From: Methylobacterium frigidaeris
GTDB taxonomy: Bacteria > Pseudomonadota > Alphaproteobacteria > Rhizobiales > Beijerinckiaceae
DNA length: 64,000 nucleotides
Reading direction: 5' to 3'
NCBI RefSeq assembly: GCF_022179185.1
Contig: NZ_BPQJ01000011.1
Span: 57,860 to 121,859, forward strand
The notes under the pieces were generated by a model, which worked only from the letters and a program-made list of their open reading frames with translations, was not told the origin of the DNA and searched no databases. The position numbers and the translations under genes are program-made. This document shows, one piece after another, positions 9,792 through 18,696 of the stretch (within the stretch, counting starts at the first letter, position 1; every line of letters begins with the position of its first letter).

Positions 9792-11660
9792 ATGCCGCTG
9801 AGTGTCGCCGCGCCGTCGGACAGCGCCCTGAGCACCGCCCAGGCCACGGCCCGCGCCGTCGATCTCGGGCCACTGCCGGAATGGGACCTGTCGGACCTCT
9901 ATGCCGGCCTCGACGACCCGGCCTTCGCCGGCGACCTCGGCCACGCCGAGGCGGAGTGCCGCGGCTTCGCCGAGAGTTATCGCGGCCGCGTCAGGGAGCT
10001 GGTCTCCGGCGAGGGCGCATCCGACCGCCTCGGCACCGCGGTCGCCGCCTACGAGGCGATCGAGGATCGTCTCGGCCGGCTGATGTCCTATGCGGGCCTG
10101 GTGTACTCGGGCGACACCACCGACCCGGCGAGGGCGAAGTTCTACGGCGACACCCAGGAGCGGCTGACGAACGCGGCCAGCGACCTCCTGTTCTTCACCC
10201 TCGAACTTAACCGGGTCGAGGATGGCCTGATCGACGCGGCCGCCGCCCACCCGCCGCTCGCGCGCTACCGCCCCTGGCTCGAGGATATCCGCCGCGAGAA
10301 GCCGCACCAGCTCAGCGACGAGGCGGAAAAGCTCTTCCTCGAGAAGTCGGTGACCGGGCGTGCGGCCTGGAACCGGCTGTTCGACGAGACCATCGCGTCC
10401 TTGCGCTTTCCCCTGCGGGGCGAGGAGCTGACGCTGGAGCCGACGCTCAACAAGCTCCAGGACCCCGACGAGACCGTGCGCCGCGACGCGGCTGGCGCGC
10501 TGAGCACCGTGTTCCGGGCGAACCTGCGGGTGTTCACGCTGATCACTAACACGCTCGCCAAGGACAAGGAGATCTCCGACCGCTGGCGCGGCTTCACCGA
10601 CGTGTCGGATGCCCGCCACCTCGCCAATCGGGTCGAGCGCGACACCGTCGAGGCGCTGGTCGCCGCCGTGCAGGCGGCCTATCCGCGCCTGTCGCATCGC
10701 TACTACAAGCTGAAGGCCCGGTGGTTCGGCCGCGACGACCTGGCCTACTGGGACCGCAACGCGCCGCTGCCGAAGGTCGAGCAGCGCACGATCCCCTGGG
10801 CCGAGGCGCGCGAGACCGTGCTGACGGCCTACGGCGCGTTCTCGCCGAAGATGGCCGAGATTGCCCGACGCTTCTTCGACGGCGGCTGGATCGATGCGCC
10901 GGTGCGCCCCGGCAAGGCGCCCGGCGCCTTCGCGCATCCGACCGTGCCCTCGGCCCATCCCTTCGTGCTCGTCAACTACCAGGGCAAGCCGCGGGATGTG
11001 ATGACGCTCGCCCACGAGCTCGGCCACGGCGTGCACCAGGTGCTGGCGGGCCCCAACGGCGCGCTCATGGCCCCAACGCCTCTGACGCTCGCCGAGACCG
11101 CCAGCGTGTTCGGCGAGATGCTGACCTTCCGCCGGGTGCTGGAGGCCACCACCGACCCGGTGCAGCGCCGGGCGATGCTCGCCGCCAAGGTCGAGGACAT
11201 GATCAACACGGTGGTGCGCCAGATCGCGTTCTACGCCTTCGAGCGCAAGGTCCACCTCGCCCGCCGCGAGGGCGAGCTGACCGCCGATAAGATCAACGCC
11301 CTGTGGATGTCGGTGCAGGCGGAGAGCCTCGGGCCGGCGATCCGCCTCGACGAGGGCTACGAGCCGTACTGGGCCTACATCCCGCACTTCATCCACTCGC
11401 CTTTCTACGTCTACGCCTACGCTTTCGGCGATTGCCTGGTGAACTCGCTCTACGGCGTCTACCAGCGGGCGAGCGGCGACCCGGCGGAGGAGGCGGCCTT
11501 CGTCGAGCGCTACTTCGCGCTGCTCTCGGCCGGCGGCAGCAAGCCCTACGGCGAGCTGCTGGCGCCGTTCGGGCTGGATGCCCGCGACCCGGCCTTCTGG
11601 CAGATCGGCCTGTCGATGATCGAGGGCATGATCGCGGAGCTGGAGGCGATGGAGGCGTGA
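9792..11660 (+). CDS. M3 family oligoendopeptidase (PepF-like)
   Basis: A 622-residue cytoplasmic zinc metallopeptidase. The HEXXH motif is in LAHELGHGVHQ, followed downstream by the glutamate-bearing helix LAETASVFGEM, which supplies the third zinc ligand in M3 enzymes. Length and the N-terminal LPEWDLSDLYAGLDDPAF motif match M3B oligoendopeptidase F, which degrades short peptides. The frame is open well upstream, but I start at ATG 9792, preceded by AAGAGGAA, because the upstream part resembles nothing conserved. The gene is monocistronic on the plus strand and converges on the DMT transporter gene. Confidence 0.92.
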   Translation: MPLSVAAPSDSALSTAQATARAVDLGPLPEWDLSDLYAGLDDPAFAGDLGHAEAECRGFAESYRGRVRELVSGEGASDRLGTAVAAYEAIEDRLGRLMSYAGLVYSGDTTDPARAKFYGDTQERLTNAASDLLFFTLELNRVEDGLIDAAAAHPPLARYRPWLEDIRREKPHQLSDEAEKLFLEKSVTGRAAWNRLFDETIASLRFPLRGEELTLEPTLNKLQDPDETVRRDAAGALSTVFRANLRVFTLITNTLAKDKEISDRWRGFTDVSDARHLANRVERDTVEALVAAVQAAYPRLSHRYYKLKARWFGRDDLAYWDRNAPLPKVEQRTIPWAEARETVLTAYGAFSPKMAEIARRFFDGGWIDAPVRPGKAPGAFAHPTVPSAHPFVLVNYQGKPRDVMTLAHELGHGVHQVLAGPNGALMAPTPLTLAETASVFGEMLTFRRVLEATTDPVQRRAMLAAKVEDMINTVVRQIAFYAFERKVHLARREGELTADKINALWMSVQAESLGPAIRLDEGYEPYWAYIPHFIHSPFYVYAYAFGDCLVNSLYGVYQRASGDPAEEAAFVERYFALLSAGGSKPYGELLAPFGLDARDPAFWQIGLSMIEGMIAELEAMEA

Positions 11661-11670
11661 GGCACTGACA

Positions 11671-11709
11671 GGAAGGAGGCCGGTGCAGGGTGGTGCTCCG
11701 GCCGCTTCC
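11671..11709. terminator. Hairpin between convergent genes
   Basis: GGAAGGAGGCCGG pairs with CCGGCCGCTTCC across a 14-nt loop (two mismatches in the stem). It lies between the ends of the convergent peptidase and EamA genes and could serve both. No T-tract is visible. Confidence 0.4.
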
Positions 11710-11723
11710 TCAGTGGAAGCGGG

Positions 11724-12629
11724 TCACGCCGTCTTGCGGCGCCCGGACATCTCCGCCACCGCGATCCCGCCGAGCACCAGGGCGAGGGCCGCCGCCTCGA
11801 CGAGGCCGAAGGGCTCGCCCACCAGCCCCACCGCCAGGATCGCCCCGAAGGCCGGGACCAGGTTGTTGAACAGGCCGGCGCGGTTCGGCCCGATCGTCTC
11901 GACCCCGCGCATGTAGGCGAGCTGCGCGACCAGCGACGGCCCGAGCGCCGTGAAGGCGATCAGCGCCCAGCCGGCGGCGCCGGGCCAGAGGACGCGGCCG
12001 CTCGCCCACTCGCCGAGGAGCAGCGGCACCGAGGTCGCCCAGGCGGCGATCGCCATCGCGGCGAAGAACGCCAGGCCCGGCACGGCCGGCCGCAAGGGGA
12101 GGGCGATGGTGTAGCCGGCGTAGAACAGGCAGGCCAGCAGCACCAGGAGGTCGCCGCGATTGACGTCGAGGGCGCGCAGCCGCGCGAGGTCGCCGTGGCT
12201 CGCCACCAGCACCACTCCCGCGAGCGTGATGGCGGCGCCGACGAGCTGGCCGCCCCGCACCGCGACGCCGCGGACGACGAAGTTGAGCAGGAGCACCAGG
12301 ACCGGGATCGTGCCCTCGATCAGGGACAGGTTGACGGCGCTCGTCAGTGCGCCCGCCTCGTAGGTCAGCGCGTTGAAGCCGGTATAGCCGACGCCGCCCA
12401 TGAGCAGGATCAGCGGCCAGTGCGCCAGCAGGGCGCGCCGGTGCGCCCAGGTCTCGCGCCCGGCGAGGAGCGCGATCGCCGTGAGGGCGATCGACCAGCG
12501 CAGGGCGACGAGCGCCTGCGGCGAGACGAGGCCGACCGCGACCTTGCTCGCCACCGCGTTGCCGGCCCAGAGCAGGGTCGCAAAAGCCAGGAGCGCGTAG
12601 GCCGTCGCGGCCGAAGGACCGCTCCTCAA
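11724..12629 (-). CDS. DMT superfamily transporter (EamA domains)
   Basis: A 301-residue very hydrophobic protein with about ten predicted membrane helices arranged as two EamA repeats; typical signatures are LLWAGNAVASKVA near the N-terminus and NLSLIEGTIPVLVLLLNF at the end of the first repeat. Family members export amino acids or other metabolites across the inner membrane; substrate cannot be assigned. The start codon is TTG (TTG AGG AGC). It is 10 bp downstream of the alpha/beta hydrolase gene on the same strand, so the two are probably co-transcribed. Confidence 0.9.
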   Translation of the reverse strand: MRSGPSAATAYALLAFATLLWAGNAVASKVAVGLVSPQALVALRWSIALTAIALLAGRETWAHRRALLAHWPLILLMGGVGYTGFNALTYEAGALTSAVNLSLIEGTIPVLVLLLNFVVRGVAVRGGQLVGAAITLAGVVLVASHGDLARLRALDVNRGDLLVLLACLFYAGYTIALPLRPAVPGLAFFAAMAIAAWATSVPLLLGEWASGRVLWPGAAGWALIAFTALGPSLVAQLAYMRGVETIGPNRAGLFNNLVPAFGAILAVGLVGEPFGLVEAAALALVLGGIAVAEMSGRRKTA

Positions 12630-12639
12630 GTCTCGCCCT

Positions 12640-13590
12640 TCACGCCAAGGCCATCAGGAAGCGCTCGATCAGCTCCAGGGCCCGCTGGGTCATGGCGAGG
12701 TTGTAGCGGATGAAGACGTGGCAGCCGCCGGTATAGACCGAGGTGTAGCCGCCGTTGTTGGCCGCGGCCCAGCGCATCGACATGAACAGCGTGTCGTCGA
12801 GGAGCGGGTCGCGGGTGCCGACCGAGAACAGGGCCGGCGGCAAGCCGGCGAGGTCGGCGTAGAGCGGCGACACGTCCGGCGAGCGCCGGGCGACGCCCTC
12901 CGGCACGAAGCCGTCGGCGAAGCGGCGGATGTCGGTGGAGTTGAGGACCAGTCGCTCGTCACCCCAGTTGCGAGCGCTCGCGGTGACGCCGAGGTCGTAG
13001 AGGCCGGAGAACAGGTTGGCGCCGCGAAACGCCTTGGGCAGCCGGTGACGGTCGCGCAGGCGCAGGAGCGTCATCACGCTCAGATGCGCACCGACCGATT
13101 CGCCCCCGATGGTCAGCGCCTCGACCCCGAACAGCTTGCGGCCCTCGTGGTAGAGCCAGAGCGCCGCCGCCTCGCAATCGTCGATCGGGGCCGGATAGGG
13201 GTGCTCGGGCGCCAGCCGGTACTCGACCGAGACGCAGACGAAGCCGCAGCGCTCGGCGATGCGCTCAAGCCAGGGATCCTGCTCGTCGGCCCCGCCCCAG
13301 ACCCAGCCGCCGGAATGGATGTGCAGGTAGGCGCCGCGGGCCTTCCGCTGCGGCCGGATCACCCGCAGGGCGAGCGGCCCGCCGGGCCCCGGAATCGTGA
13401 TCGTCTCGGCCCGGGCGCTGCGGGGCATCGCCGGATAGGCGAGGCTGCCGCGCCGGCGGCGCTCGCGCACCTCAGCCACCGGCATGGACCACGGGTCCGG
13501 CGCCTGGGCCTGGGCGGCGATGATCTCCCGGTTCAGCCGCTCGGCGTCGGGGTCGGTTTTCGCCGGGTCGAAGATCGCGTGGTCGATCAT
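12640..13590 (-). CDS. Alpha/beta hydrolase of the hormone-sensitive-lipase family
   Basis: A 316-residue hydrolase. The oxyanion-hole motif reads HSGGWVWGG in place of the common HGGGW; the nucleophile elbow is GESVGAH; the acid is in GTRDPLLDD and the catalytic His in GGCHVF. The order and spacing match the bacterial HSL (family IV) esterases, which cleave short acyl esters or related substrates. The ATG chosen (MIDHAIFDP) has only a weak ribosome-binding site. It is promoter-proximal to the EamA exporter, suggesting a paired hydrolase/export function, but the substrate is unknown. Confidence 0.88.
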   Translation of the reverse strand: MIDHAIFDPAKTDPDAERLNREIIAAQAQAPDPWSMPVAEVRERRRRGSLAYPAMPRSARAETITIPGPGGPLALRVIRPQRKARGAYLHIHSGGWVWGGADEQDPWLERIAERCGFVCVSVEYRLAPEHPYPAPIDDCEAAALWLYHEGRKLFGVEALTIGGESVGAHLSVMTLLRLRDRHRLPKAFRGANLFSGLYDLGVTASARNWGDERLVLNSTDIRRFADGFVPEGVARRSPDVSPLYADLAGLPPALFSVGTRDPLLDDTLFMSMRWAAANNGGYTSVYTGGCHVFIRYNLAMTQRALELIERFLMALA

Positions 13591-13859
13591 GCTCGGGGTA
13601 TCAATCTCGCGGCGCTGCGCCGCCGGCCTGGCGGCGGCGGAGCGTCTCGGGGTTGCGGGCGGGCCACCGTCCTGCCCGGTGTGGCACAGCGGGCATCTTG
13701 GGATAATCCGCGAAGGTTGCCATCTCAGGTCCGGATTGCCAAACGGTGCAATGCGCCGGGCCGCGCCGGGTTTCATCCGGGGTGTGGCAATCCCGCAACG
13801 CTTTGTTGCGTGTCGCAACGGTTGACCGCATGTCCGCAACGGCAGGGTCGCGAGGAAGC

Positions 13860-14225
13860 ATGAGCGAGCAGAGATTCCAACGCCCCTTCGGGCAGGGACC
13901 GCGCGGGCAGGATCCCTACGGCCAAGGGCCCGGCTACGATCCGGGATACCGCGAAGACCGGCCGTCGAACCTGCACCGCTTCCTCGGCGGCTCGCCGGGG
14001 GCGGTGCTGGTGCGGCTGGTGTTCCTGTCGCTCCTCGTCGGCGCCGGCATGGCGATGATGGGGGTGACGCCCGGGCTGCTGTTCGCCCAGGCCTACGACA
14101 CGATCCACTCGCTGATCGCACTGGGCTTCGACACCTTCCACGATGCCGGCCGCTGGTTCGTCGCCGGCGCCGTGGTGGTGGTGCCGCTCTGGCTCCTGTC
14201 GCGGGTCTTCGCCCGCGGCCGGTAG
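13860..14225 (+). CDS. Small two-helix membrane protein (DUF6460-like)
   Basis: A 121-residue protein. The first 35 residues are Gly/Gln/Pro-rich (FGQGPRGQDPYGQGPG), followed by PSNLHRFLGGSPGAVLVRL and two hydrophobic segments (about 43-65 and 92-112) and a basic C-terminus (SRVFARGR). I recognise this as one of the small integrated membrane proteins common in Hyphomicrobiales, probably DUF6460, but function is unknown. The ATG at 13860 has GAGGAA just upstream. It precedes the MATE gene on the same strand. Confidence 0.8.
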   Translation: MSEQRFQRPFGQGPRGQDPYGQGPGYDPGYREDRPSNLHRFLGGSPGAVLVRLVFLSLLVGAGMAMMGVTPGLLFAQAYDTIHSLIALGFDTFHDAGRWFVAGAVVVVPLWLLSRVFARGR

Positions 14226-14289
14226 AGCGACGACCCGCGATGCACCCCGCCGCCCCGAGCCTGCACGGCGCGGAGCAGATTTCGCAAAA

Positions 14290-15714
14290 GTGGTAGCCGG
14301 TTTGCGACAGAAATCTGCGACAAATCAAGAAGCTGAGCGGACGACGTGTTGGCCTGCCGACGCAAGTCTGCTTGGCCTGGAGGTCACGCACCGCCGCATC
14401 CTCGCGCTCGCCGTGCCGATGACGCTCGCCAACGTCACGACGCCGCTCCTCGGCCTCGTCGGGACGGCGGCGGTGGGACGGCTCGGCGACGCGGCCTTGC
14501 TCGGGGCACTGGCGCTCGGGGCGGTGGTCTTCGATTACCTGTTCTGGACTTTCGGGGCCCTGCGCATGGCCACGGCCGGCCTCACCGCGCAGGCGACCGG
14601 GGCCGGCGACCGGTCCGAGATCGACCGCACCCTCGCCCGGGCGCTGGCAGTGGCGCTCGCGGTCGGTCTCGTCATGGTAGCGTTGCAGGGGCCGCTCGGG
14701 GCGGCGGCCCTGCGGCTGTTCGGCGCCAGCCCGGCGGTGAACGCGGCGCTCGCCGGCTACGTCGCCGTGCGGATCTGGTGCGCGCCGTTCACGCTCGCGA
14801 ACTACGCCATCCTCGGCTCGACCCTCGGACGCGGCCGCACCGATCTCGGGCTCGGCCTGCAGGTGGCGATCAACGCCGTCAACGTCGCCCTCACCCTCCT
14901 GTTCGTCCTCGGCCTCGGATACGGCGTCGCGGGCGCGGCGTTCGCCACATTGCTGGCGGAGGTCGCCGGCACCGGCCTGGGGCTCTTCGTGCTGCACCGC
15001 CTCGGTTCCAGGCCCTGGCGCGTGCCCGTTCCCGAGATCGTCGAGCGCCAGGGTCTCATCCGGATGCTGTCGGTCAACGGTGACGTGATGGTGCGCACGC
15101 TGGCGCTCATCACCGCGCTGGCCCTGTTCACCGGGCTCAGCGCCCGGGCCGGCGACGTGACGCTCGCGGCCAATGCCGTGCTGCAGAACCTCTTCCTGAT
15201 CGGCAGCTTCTTCCTCGACGGTTTCGCCACCGCCGCGGAGGTCCTGTGCGGGCAGGCGCTCGGCGCCCGCCACGAGGGGGCCTTCCGGGGTGCGGTACGC
15301 CTCAGCTTAAGCTGGTGCCTCGGCTTCGCGCTCGCGGTCTCCGGCCTCTTCCTCGCCATCGGCGGCCCGTTCATCGACGCGGTCACCACGGCGCCGGAGG
15401 TGCGGGCCTTCGCCCGCGACTCCCTCGTCTACGCCGCCCTGACGCCGCTCGCGGCGGCCGCCGCCTTCGCGTTCGACGGCGTCTATATCGGGGCGACCTG
15501 GACCCGGGCGATGCGCAACCTGATGCTGGCGGCGCTCGCCGTCGATGTCGCGATGCTGGCGACGACGCGAGGGCTCGGCAATGCCGGCCTGTGGCTGGCC
15601 ATGCTGACCTTCCTGGCAGCCCGCGGCCTCGGCCAGGCGCTGCTCTATCCGCGGCTCGCGGCCGGCGCCTTCCCGCATCCGCGGGTCCGCACCCTGACGG
15701 AGGCGATACGATGA
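14290..15714 (+). CDS. MATE family efflux transporter (DinF-like)
   Basis: A roughly 475-residue protein with twelve predicted helices and the MatE motifs (MTLANVTTPLLGLVGTAAVG at the N-terminus, a repeat in the second half). MATE proteins exchange Na+ or H+ for cationic organic compounds; DinF-branch members are typical of this length. The start is uncertain: no ATG lies between the preceding gene and the conserved N-terminal helix. GTG 14290 (GGAG 14 nt upstream) and TTG 14302 are both possible; I chose GTG. The stop overlaps the next gene's ATG by 4 bp (ATGA), so it is translationally coupled to the GFA gene. Confidence 0.85.
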   Translation: MVAGLRQKSATNQEAERTTCWPADASLLGLEVTHRRILALAVPMTLANVTTPLLGLVGTAAVGRLGDAALLGALALGAVVFDYLFWTFGALRMATAGLTAQATGAGDRSEIDRTLARALAVALAVGLVMVALQGPLGAAALRLFGASPAVNAALAGYVAVRIWCAPFTLANYAILGSTLGRGRTDLGLGLQVAINAVNVALTLLFVLGLGYGVAGAAFATLLAEVAGTGLGLFVLHRLGSRPWRVPVPEIVERQGLIRMLSVNGDVMVRTLALITALALFTGLSARAGDVTLAANAVLQNLFLIGSFFLDGFATAAEVLCGQALGARHEGAFRGAVRLSLSWCLGFALAVSGLFLAIGGPFIDAVTTAPEVRAFARDSLVYAALTPLAAAAAFAFDGVYIGATWTRAMRNLMLAALAVDVAMLATTRGLGNAGLWLAMLTFLAARGLGQALLYPRLAAGAFPHPRVRTLTEAIR

Positions 15715-16118
15715 GCACGGGCGCGATGATCTCGGGCGGATGCCGGTGCGGCGCAGTGCGCTACGAGGCGCAAGGCGAGCCCTGGAACGTCACCGTCTGC
15801 CACTGTACCGATTGCCGCGGCGCCACCGGCGCGCCGATGGTCGGCTGGCTCACCGTGCGGCAGGAGTCCTGCCGCTTCACCGCGGCCCCGGCCTGGTTCC
15901 GCTCCAGCCCGCGGGCCGAGCGCGCCTTCTGCCCGTCCTGCGGCACGCCGCTCGCCTACCGGGCCGACGACCTGCCCGAGGAGATCGACCTCACCCTGGC
16001 GAGCCTCGACGATCCGGAGCGCTACCCCCCGCGCGACCATGTCTGGGTCTCGCGCCGCCTGTCCTGGGTCACCCTGCCGCCCGGGCTGCCGGCCTATCCG
16101 CAGGCGCGCGGGTCTTAA
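15711..16118 (+). CDS. GFA family zinc protein (CENP-V/GFA domain)
   Basis: A 135-residue protein that is almost entirely a GFA domain. Zinc-binding cysteines appear as GGCRCGAVRY, CHCTDCR and FCPSCGTPL. The name comes from glutathione-dependent formaldehyde-activating enzyme, but most members have no demonstrated activity, so function in formaldehyde metabolism is only a possibility despite the suspected methylotrophic host. It overlaps the MATE gene stop by 4 bp. Confidence 0.9.
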   Translation: MSTGAMISGGCRCGAVRYEAQGEPWNVTVCHCTDCRGATGAPMVGWLTVRQESCRFTAAPAWFRSSPRAERAFCPSCGTPLAYRADDLPEEIDLTLASLDDPERYPPRDHVWVSRRLSWVTLPPGLPAYPQARGS

Positions 16119-16151
16119 CCTTCCGATTTCCGCCGCACGAGACGACCCCGC

Positions 16152-16976
16152 ATGACGATGGCGGACCCGACCGCTCACCGCGAGACCGACGCGCCGTACT
16201 TGGCCCCCCGCGCGGTCGACGATCCGGCGACCTGCACCTTCAATCACACCATCGACCTGCCCGGGCACGGCACGGTGACGGGGGCCTGGGACCTGAGGCC
16301 TGCGCTCGACGATTACCTCGGTCACGTCGCTGTGGCGGGCAAGCGCGTGCTCGATTTCGGCGCCACCAGCGGCTTCCTCGGCTTCGCCATGGAGGCGCGC
16401 GGCGCCGAGGTGGTGTCCTACGACTTCGCTGGCGAGGCGTGCTGGGAGATGGTGCCGTACCCGGATTTCGAGCGCGCCGTGATCGCGCCGGAGATCCGCA
16501 ACCACCTGCGCCGGTTCGAGAACGCCTATTGGTATTCCCACGCCGCCCTCGGCTCGCGGGCGCGGCGGGCCGGGGGCTCGCTCTACGAGGTGCCGGAGGC
16601 GATCGACCCCGTCGACGTCGCGGTGCTCGGCAACGCGCTGGCGCGCCTGCGCGACCCGTTCCGGGCCCTCCATGGCGCCCTGCGTCTCACCCGCGAGACC
16701 GTGGTGGTGACCGAGATGCTGCCGAAATCGCTGCAATTCCTGCGCTACCTGCCGCGCAGCCTCGGCCTGCCGCTGTTCCTCCTGCCCCGCAGCGACCAGC
16801 GGATCCGCTTCGATGCCTGGTGGACCATCGCCCCGACCACGATGCAGGAACTCCTGGCGATCCTGGGCTTCGGCGAATCGGCGGTGACCTATCACCGCCA
16901 GTCGCTGCTTGGGCAGAAGCGGCTCTGCTACACGGTGGTCGCGCGGCGCACCGAGCCGACGAATCCGGAATTGTGA
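16152..16976 (+). CDS. Class I SAM-dependent methyltransferase
   Basis: A 274-residue protein with SAM-binding motif I VLDFGATSGFLGFAM (about 66-80), an acidic residue ending strand 2 (VVSYDF) and a motif-IV-like AVLGNAL. The fold is class I methyltransferase; the substrate is not evident. The C-terminal part (LPRSLGLPLFLLPRSDQRIRF, DAWWTIAPTTMQELLA) resembles proteins acting on small molecules or tRNA wobble modification (CmoB/DUF1698-like), but I cannot decide. It lies 33 bp after the GFA gene on the same strand and faces pyrD. Confidence 0.82.
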   Translation: MTMADPTAHRETDAPYLAPRAVDDPATCTFNHTIDLPGHGTVTGAWDLRPALDDYLGHVAVAGKRVLDFGATSGFLGFAMEARGAEVVSYDFAGEACWEMVPYPDFERAVIAPEIRNHLRRFENAYWYSHAALGSRARRAGGSLYEVPEAIDPVDVAVLGNALARLRDPFRALHGALRLTRETVVVTEMLPKSLQFLRYLPRSLGLPLFLLPRSDQRIRFDAWWTIAPTTMQELLAILGFGESAVTYHRQSLLGQKRLCYTVVARRTEPTNPEL

Positions 16977-17060
16977 GAGTTTTCGCGAGCGATGCGGGAC
17001 ACGTGCCCGAACCCTCTCCCGTCCCAAGTCGGGCTTGCCCGTCTTGAGCACAGGGGTGCG

Positions 17061-17082
17061 GAACTCGGGGAAGCCCGAGTTC
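17061..17082. terminator. Hairpin between the methyltransferase and pyrD genes
   Basis: GAACTCGGG pairs perfectly with CCCGAGTTC around a GAAG loop, located between two convergent genes (ends 16976 and 17125). It probably terminates one or both; it has no long T-tract. Confidence 0.5.
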
Positions 17083-17124
17083 GGGGGGGAGGGCTCCGCT
17101 TGAGCCGTCCCGGATGTCAGCGTC

Positions 17125-18204
17125 TCACGCCGAGTGCGCCAGTTCCGCCGCGTCGCGCCCGACGACCGCGGCAAGGCTCTGGATCCCCTCCGCCTCCATC
17201 CGGCGCACCAGCCCCGCCTTGATCTCCCCGATGAGGCCGGGACCCGCATAGACCAGCGCCGAGTAGAGCTGGACCAGGCTGGCGCCGGCCCGGATCTTGG
17301 TCCAGGCGGCCTCCGCCGAATCGACGCCGCCGACGCCGATCAGCGGCAGGTCGGTTCCGACCCGCAGATAGGTCTCGGCGAGCAACCGGGTCGAGGCCGA
17401 GAAGAGCGGCCGGCCGGACAGGCCGCCGGTCTCTCCCTTCGCCGCCCCGACCAGGCTCGCCGGCCGCGCCACGGTGGTGTTGGAGACGACGAGGGCGTCG
17501 ACGCCGCGGCGCCGCGCGGTGGCGGTCATCGCGTCGAGGCCGTCGAGGCCGATATCGGGAGCGATCTTGAGGAGGATCGCCGTGCCCGCTCCGGATTCGT
17601 CGCGGGCCGCGACCACCCGGGCGAGCAGATCGTCGAGGAACGCCTCGCCCTGGAGGTCGCGCAGGCCCGGGGTATTGGGCGAGGAGACGTTGACGGTGAT
17701 GAAGTCGACGAGGCTTGCGAGGCCCTTCGTGCAGGCGACGTAGTCGGAGAGGCGATCGGCCGAGTCCTTGTTCGCCCCGATATTGACCCCGACGATCCCC
17801 GGCCGGTCGCGGCGGGCCGCGAGACGGGCGCGCACCACCGCCAGCCCCTCGCTGTTGAGGCCGAACCGGTTGATGACCGCCCCGTCCTCCGGCAGCCGGA
17901 AGACCCGCGGGCGCGGGTTGCCCGGCTGCGGCCGCGGCACCACGCCGCCGACCTCGACGAAACCGAATCCGAGCCCGAGCAGTGCGTCCGGCGCCCGCGC
18001 ACCCTTGTCGAACCCCGCCGCGAGACCAACCGGGTTGGGAAAGGACCGGGATATAACGGTTACGCAGAGACGGGGGTCGTCGGCCGCCCGATGACCTACA
18101 GGAAGCCGCGCGAGTGCCCCAACGGTCAAGGTGTGAGCGGTCTCGGGGTCGAGGGCGTGCAACAGGGGACGGACGAATGGAAAGACGGCCGAGAGCAAGA
18201 TCAA
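17125..18204 (-). CDS. pyrD: Quinone-dependent dihydroorotate dehydrogenase
   Basis: A 359-residue class 2 dihydroorotate dehydrogenase, catalysing the fourth step of UMP synthesis at the inner membrane with ubiquinone as acceptor. N-terminal amphipathic helix [18 protein letters not shown] is the class 2 membrane-associating segment. Conserved motifs: [23 protein letters not shown] (FMN site, shortened here), [26 protein letters not shown] with the catalytic Ser, and [12 protein letters not shown] in the phosphate-binding region. Its start overlaps the end of the DUF952 gene by 4 bp, so they are coupled. Confidence 0.96.
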   Translation of the reverse strand: MILLSAVFPFVRPLLHALDPETAHTLTVGALARLPVGHRAADDPRLCVTVISRSFPNPVGLAAGFDKGARAPDALLGLGFGFVEVGGVVPRPQPGNPRPRVFRLPEDGAVINRFGLNSEGLAVVRARLAARRDRPGIVGVNIGANKDSADRLSDYVACTKGLASLVDFITVNVSSPNTPGLRDLQGEAFLDDLLARVVAARDESGAGTAILLKIAPDIGLDGLDAMTATARRRGVDALVVSNTTVARPASLVGAAKGETGGLSGRPLFSASTRLLAETYLRVGTDLPLIGVGGVDSAEAAWTKIRAGASLVQLYSALVYAGPGLIGEIKAGLVRRMEAEGIQSLAAVVGRDAAELAHSA

Positions 18205-18548
18205 CCTCTTGTGAAATCTGGAAAAATATGAACCCCGCCGGGCCCGGTCGGCAGCGGCGCGACGTGACGGACGGCGGAGAGCGGCAGCGGGCCGTAGAGG
18301 TGGGGAAACAGGGCGCCGCCGCGGGACGGCTCGTAGCGCAGGGCTTCCCCCAGCGCCTCCGCGTCGACCGCGATCAGGAGAAGATTGTCCTGTCCAGAGA
18401 AGTGCTTGGCGGCCGTCTCGGGAGTCTGCGCGGCGGTCGAGAAATGGATGAAGCCATCCGCCAGATCGACCGGCGCACCGTCGAACCGGCCAGCCGCCTC
18501 GGCTTCACGCCACAGGGCCTCCGGGCATATCTTGTAGATGAGGGTCAT
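18201..18548 (-). CDS. DUF952 domain protein
   Basis: A 115-residue single-domain protein: [18 protein letters not shown] at the start, [20 protein letters not shown] in the middle and [13 protein letters not shown] near the end are the DUF952 hallmarks. The fold resembles ADP-ribosyltransferase-like proteins, and function is unknown. It is upstream of and overlaps pyrD by 4 bp; this pairing is common in alphaproteobacteria. Confidence 0.93.
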   Translation of the reverse strand: MTLIYKICPEALWREAEAAGRFDGAPVDLADGFIHFSTAAQTPETAAKHFSGQDNLLLIAVDAEALGEALRYEPSRGGALFPHLYGPLPLSAVRHVAPLPTGPGGVHIFPDFTRG

Positions 18549-18656
18549 GGACGCCGCGGGCCTTCTCGACGGGGTGCGGGCGAGCGATAGCCGCCTCGGG
18601 ACGAACCGGCAACGCCCGTTGCCTTTCGGTGAGGCTTCGGTACTTTACATTTGTTA

Positions 18657-18670
18657 GTTCGGTGGTGAAC
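18657..18670. promoter_or_regulatory. Possible operator: GTTC-N6-GAAC inverted repeat
   Basis: GTTC GGTGGT GAAC lies 27 bases before the start of the S24-fold regulator gene, in the spot expected for autoregulation. Short arms make it weak evidence. Confidence 0.3.
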
Positions 18671-18696
18671 ACCCACCCGCGTCAGGCCAAGCCCCC

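Noticed and set aside
12640..15273. A minus-strand 877-codon frame running from the alpha/beta hydrolase through the MATE gene
   Set aside because: Only its last 316 codons are a real gene, beginning at 13590; the rest is antisense to well-conserved plus-strand genes.
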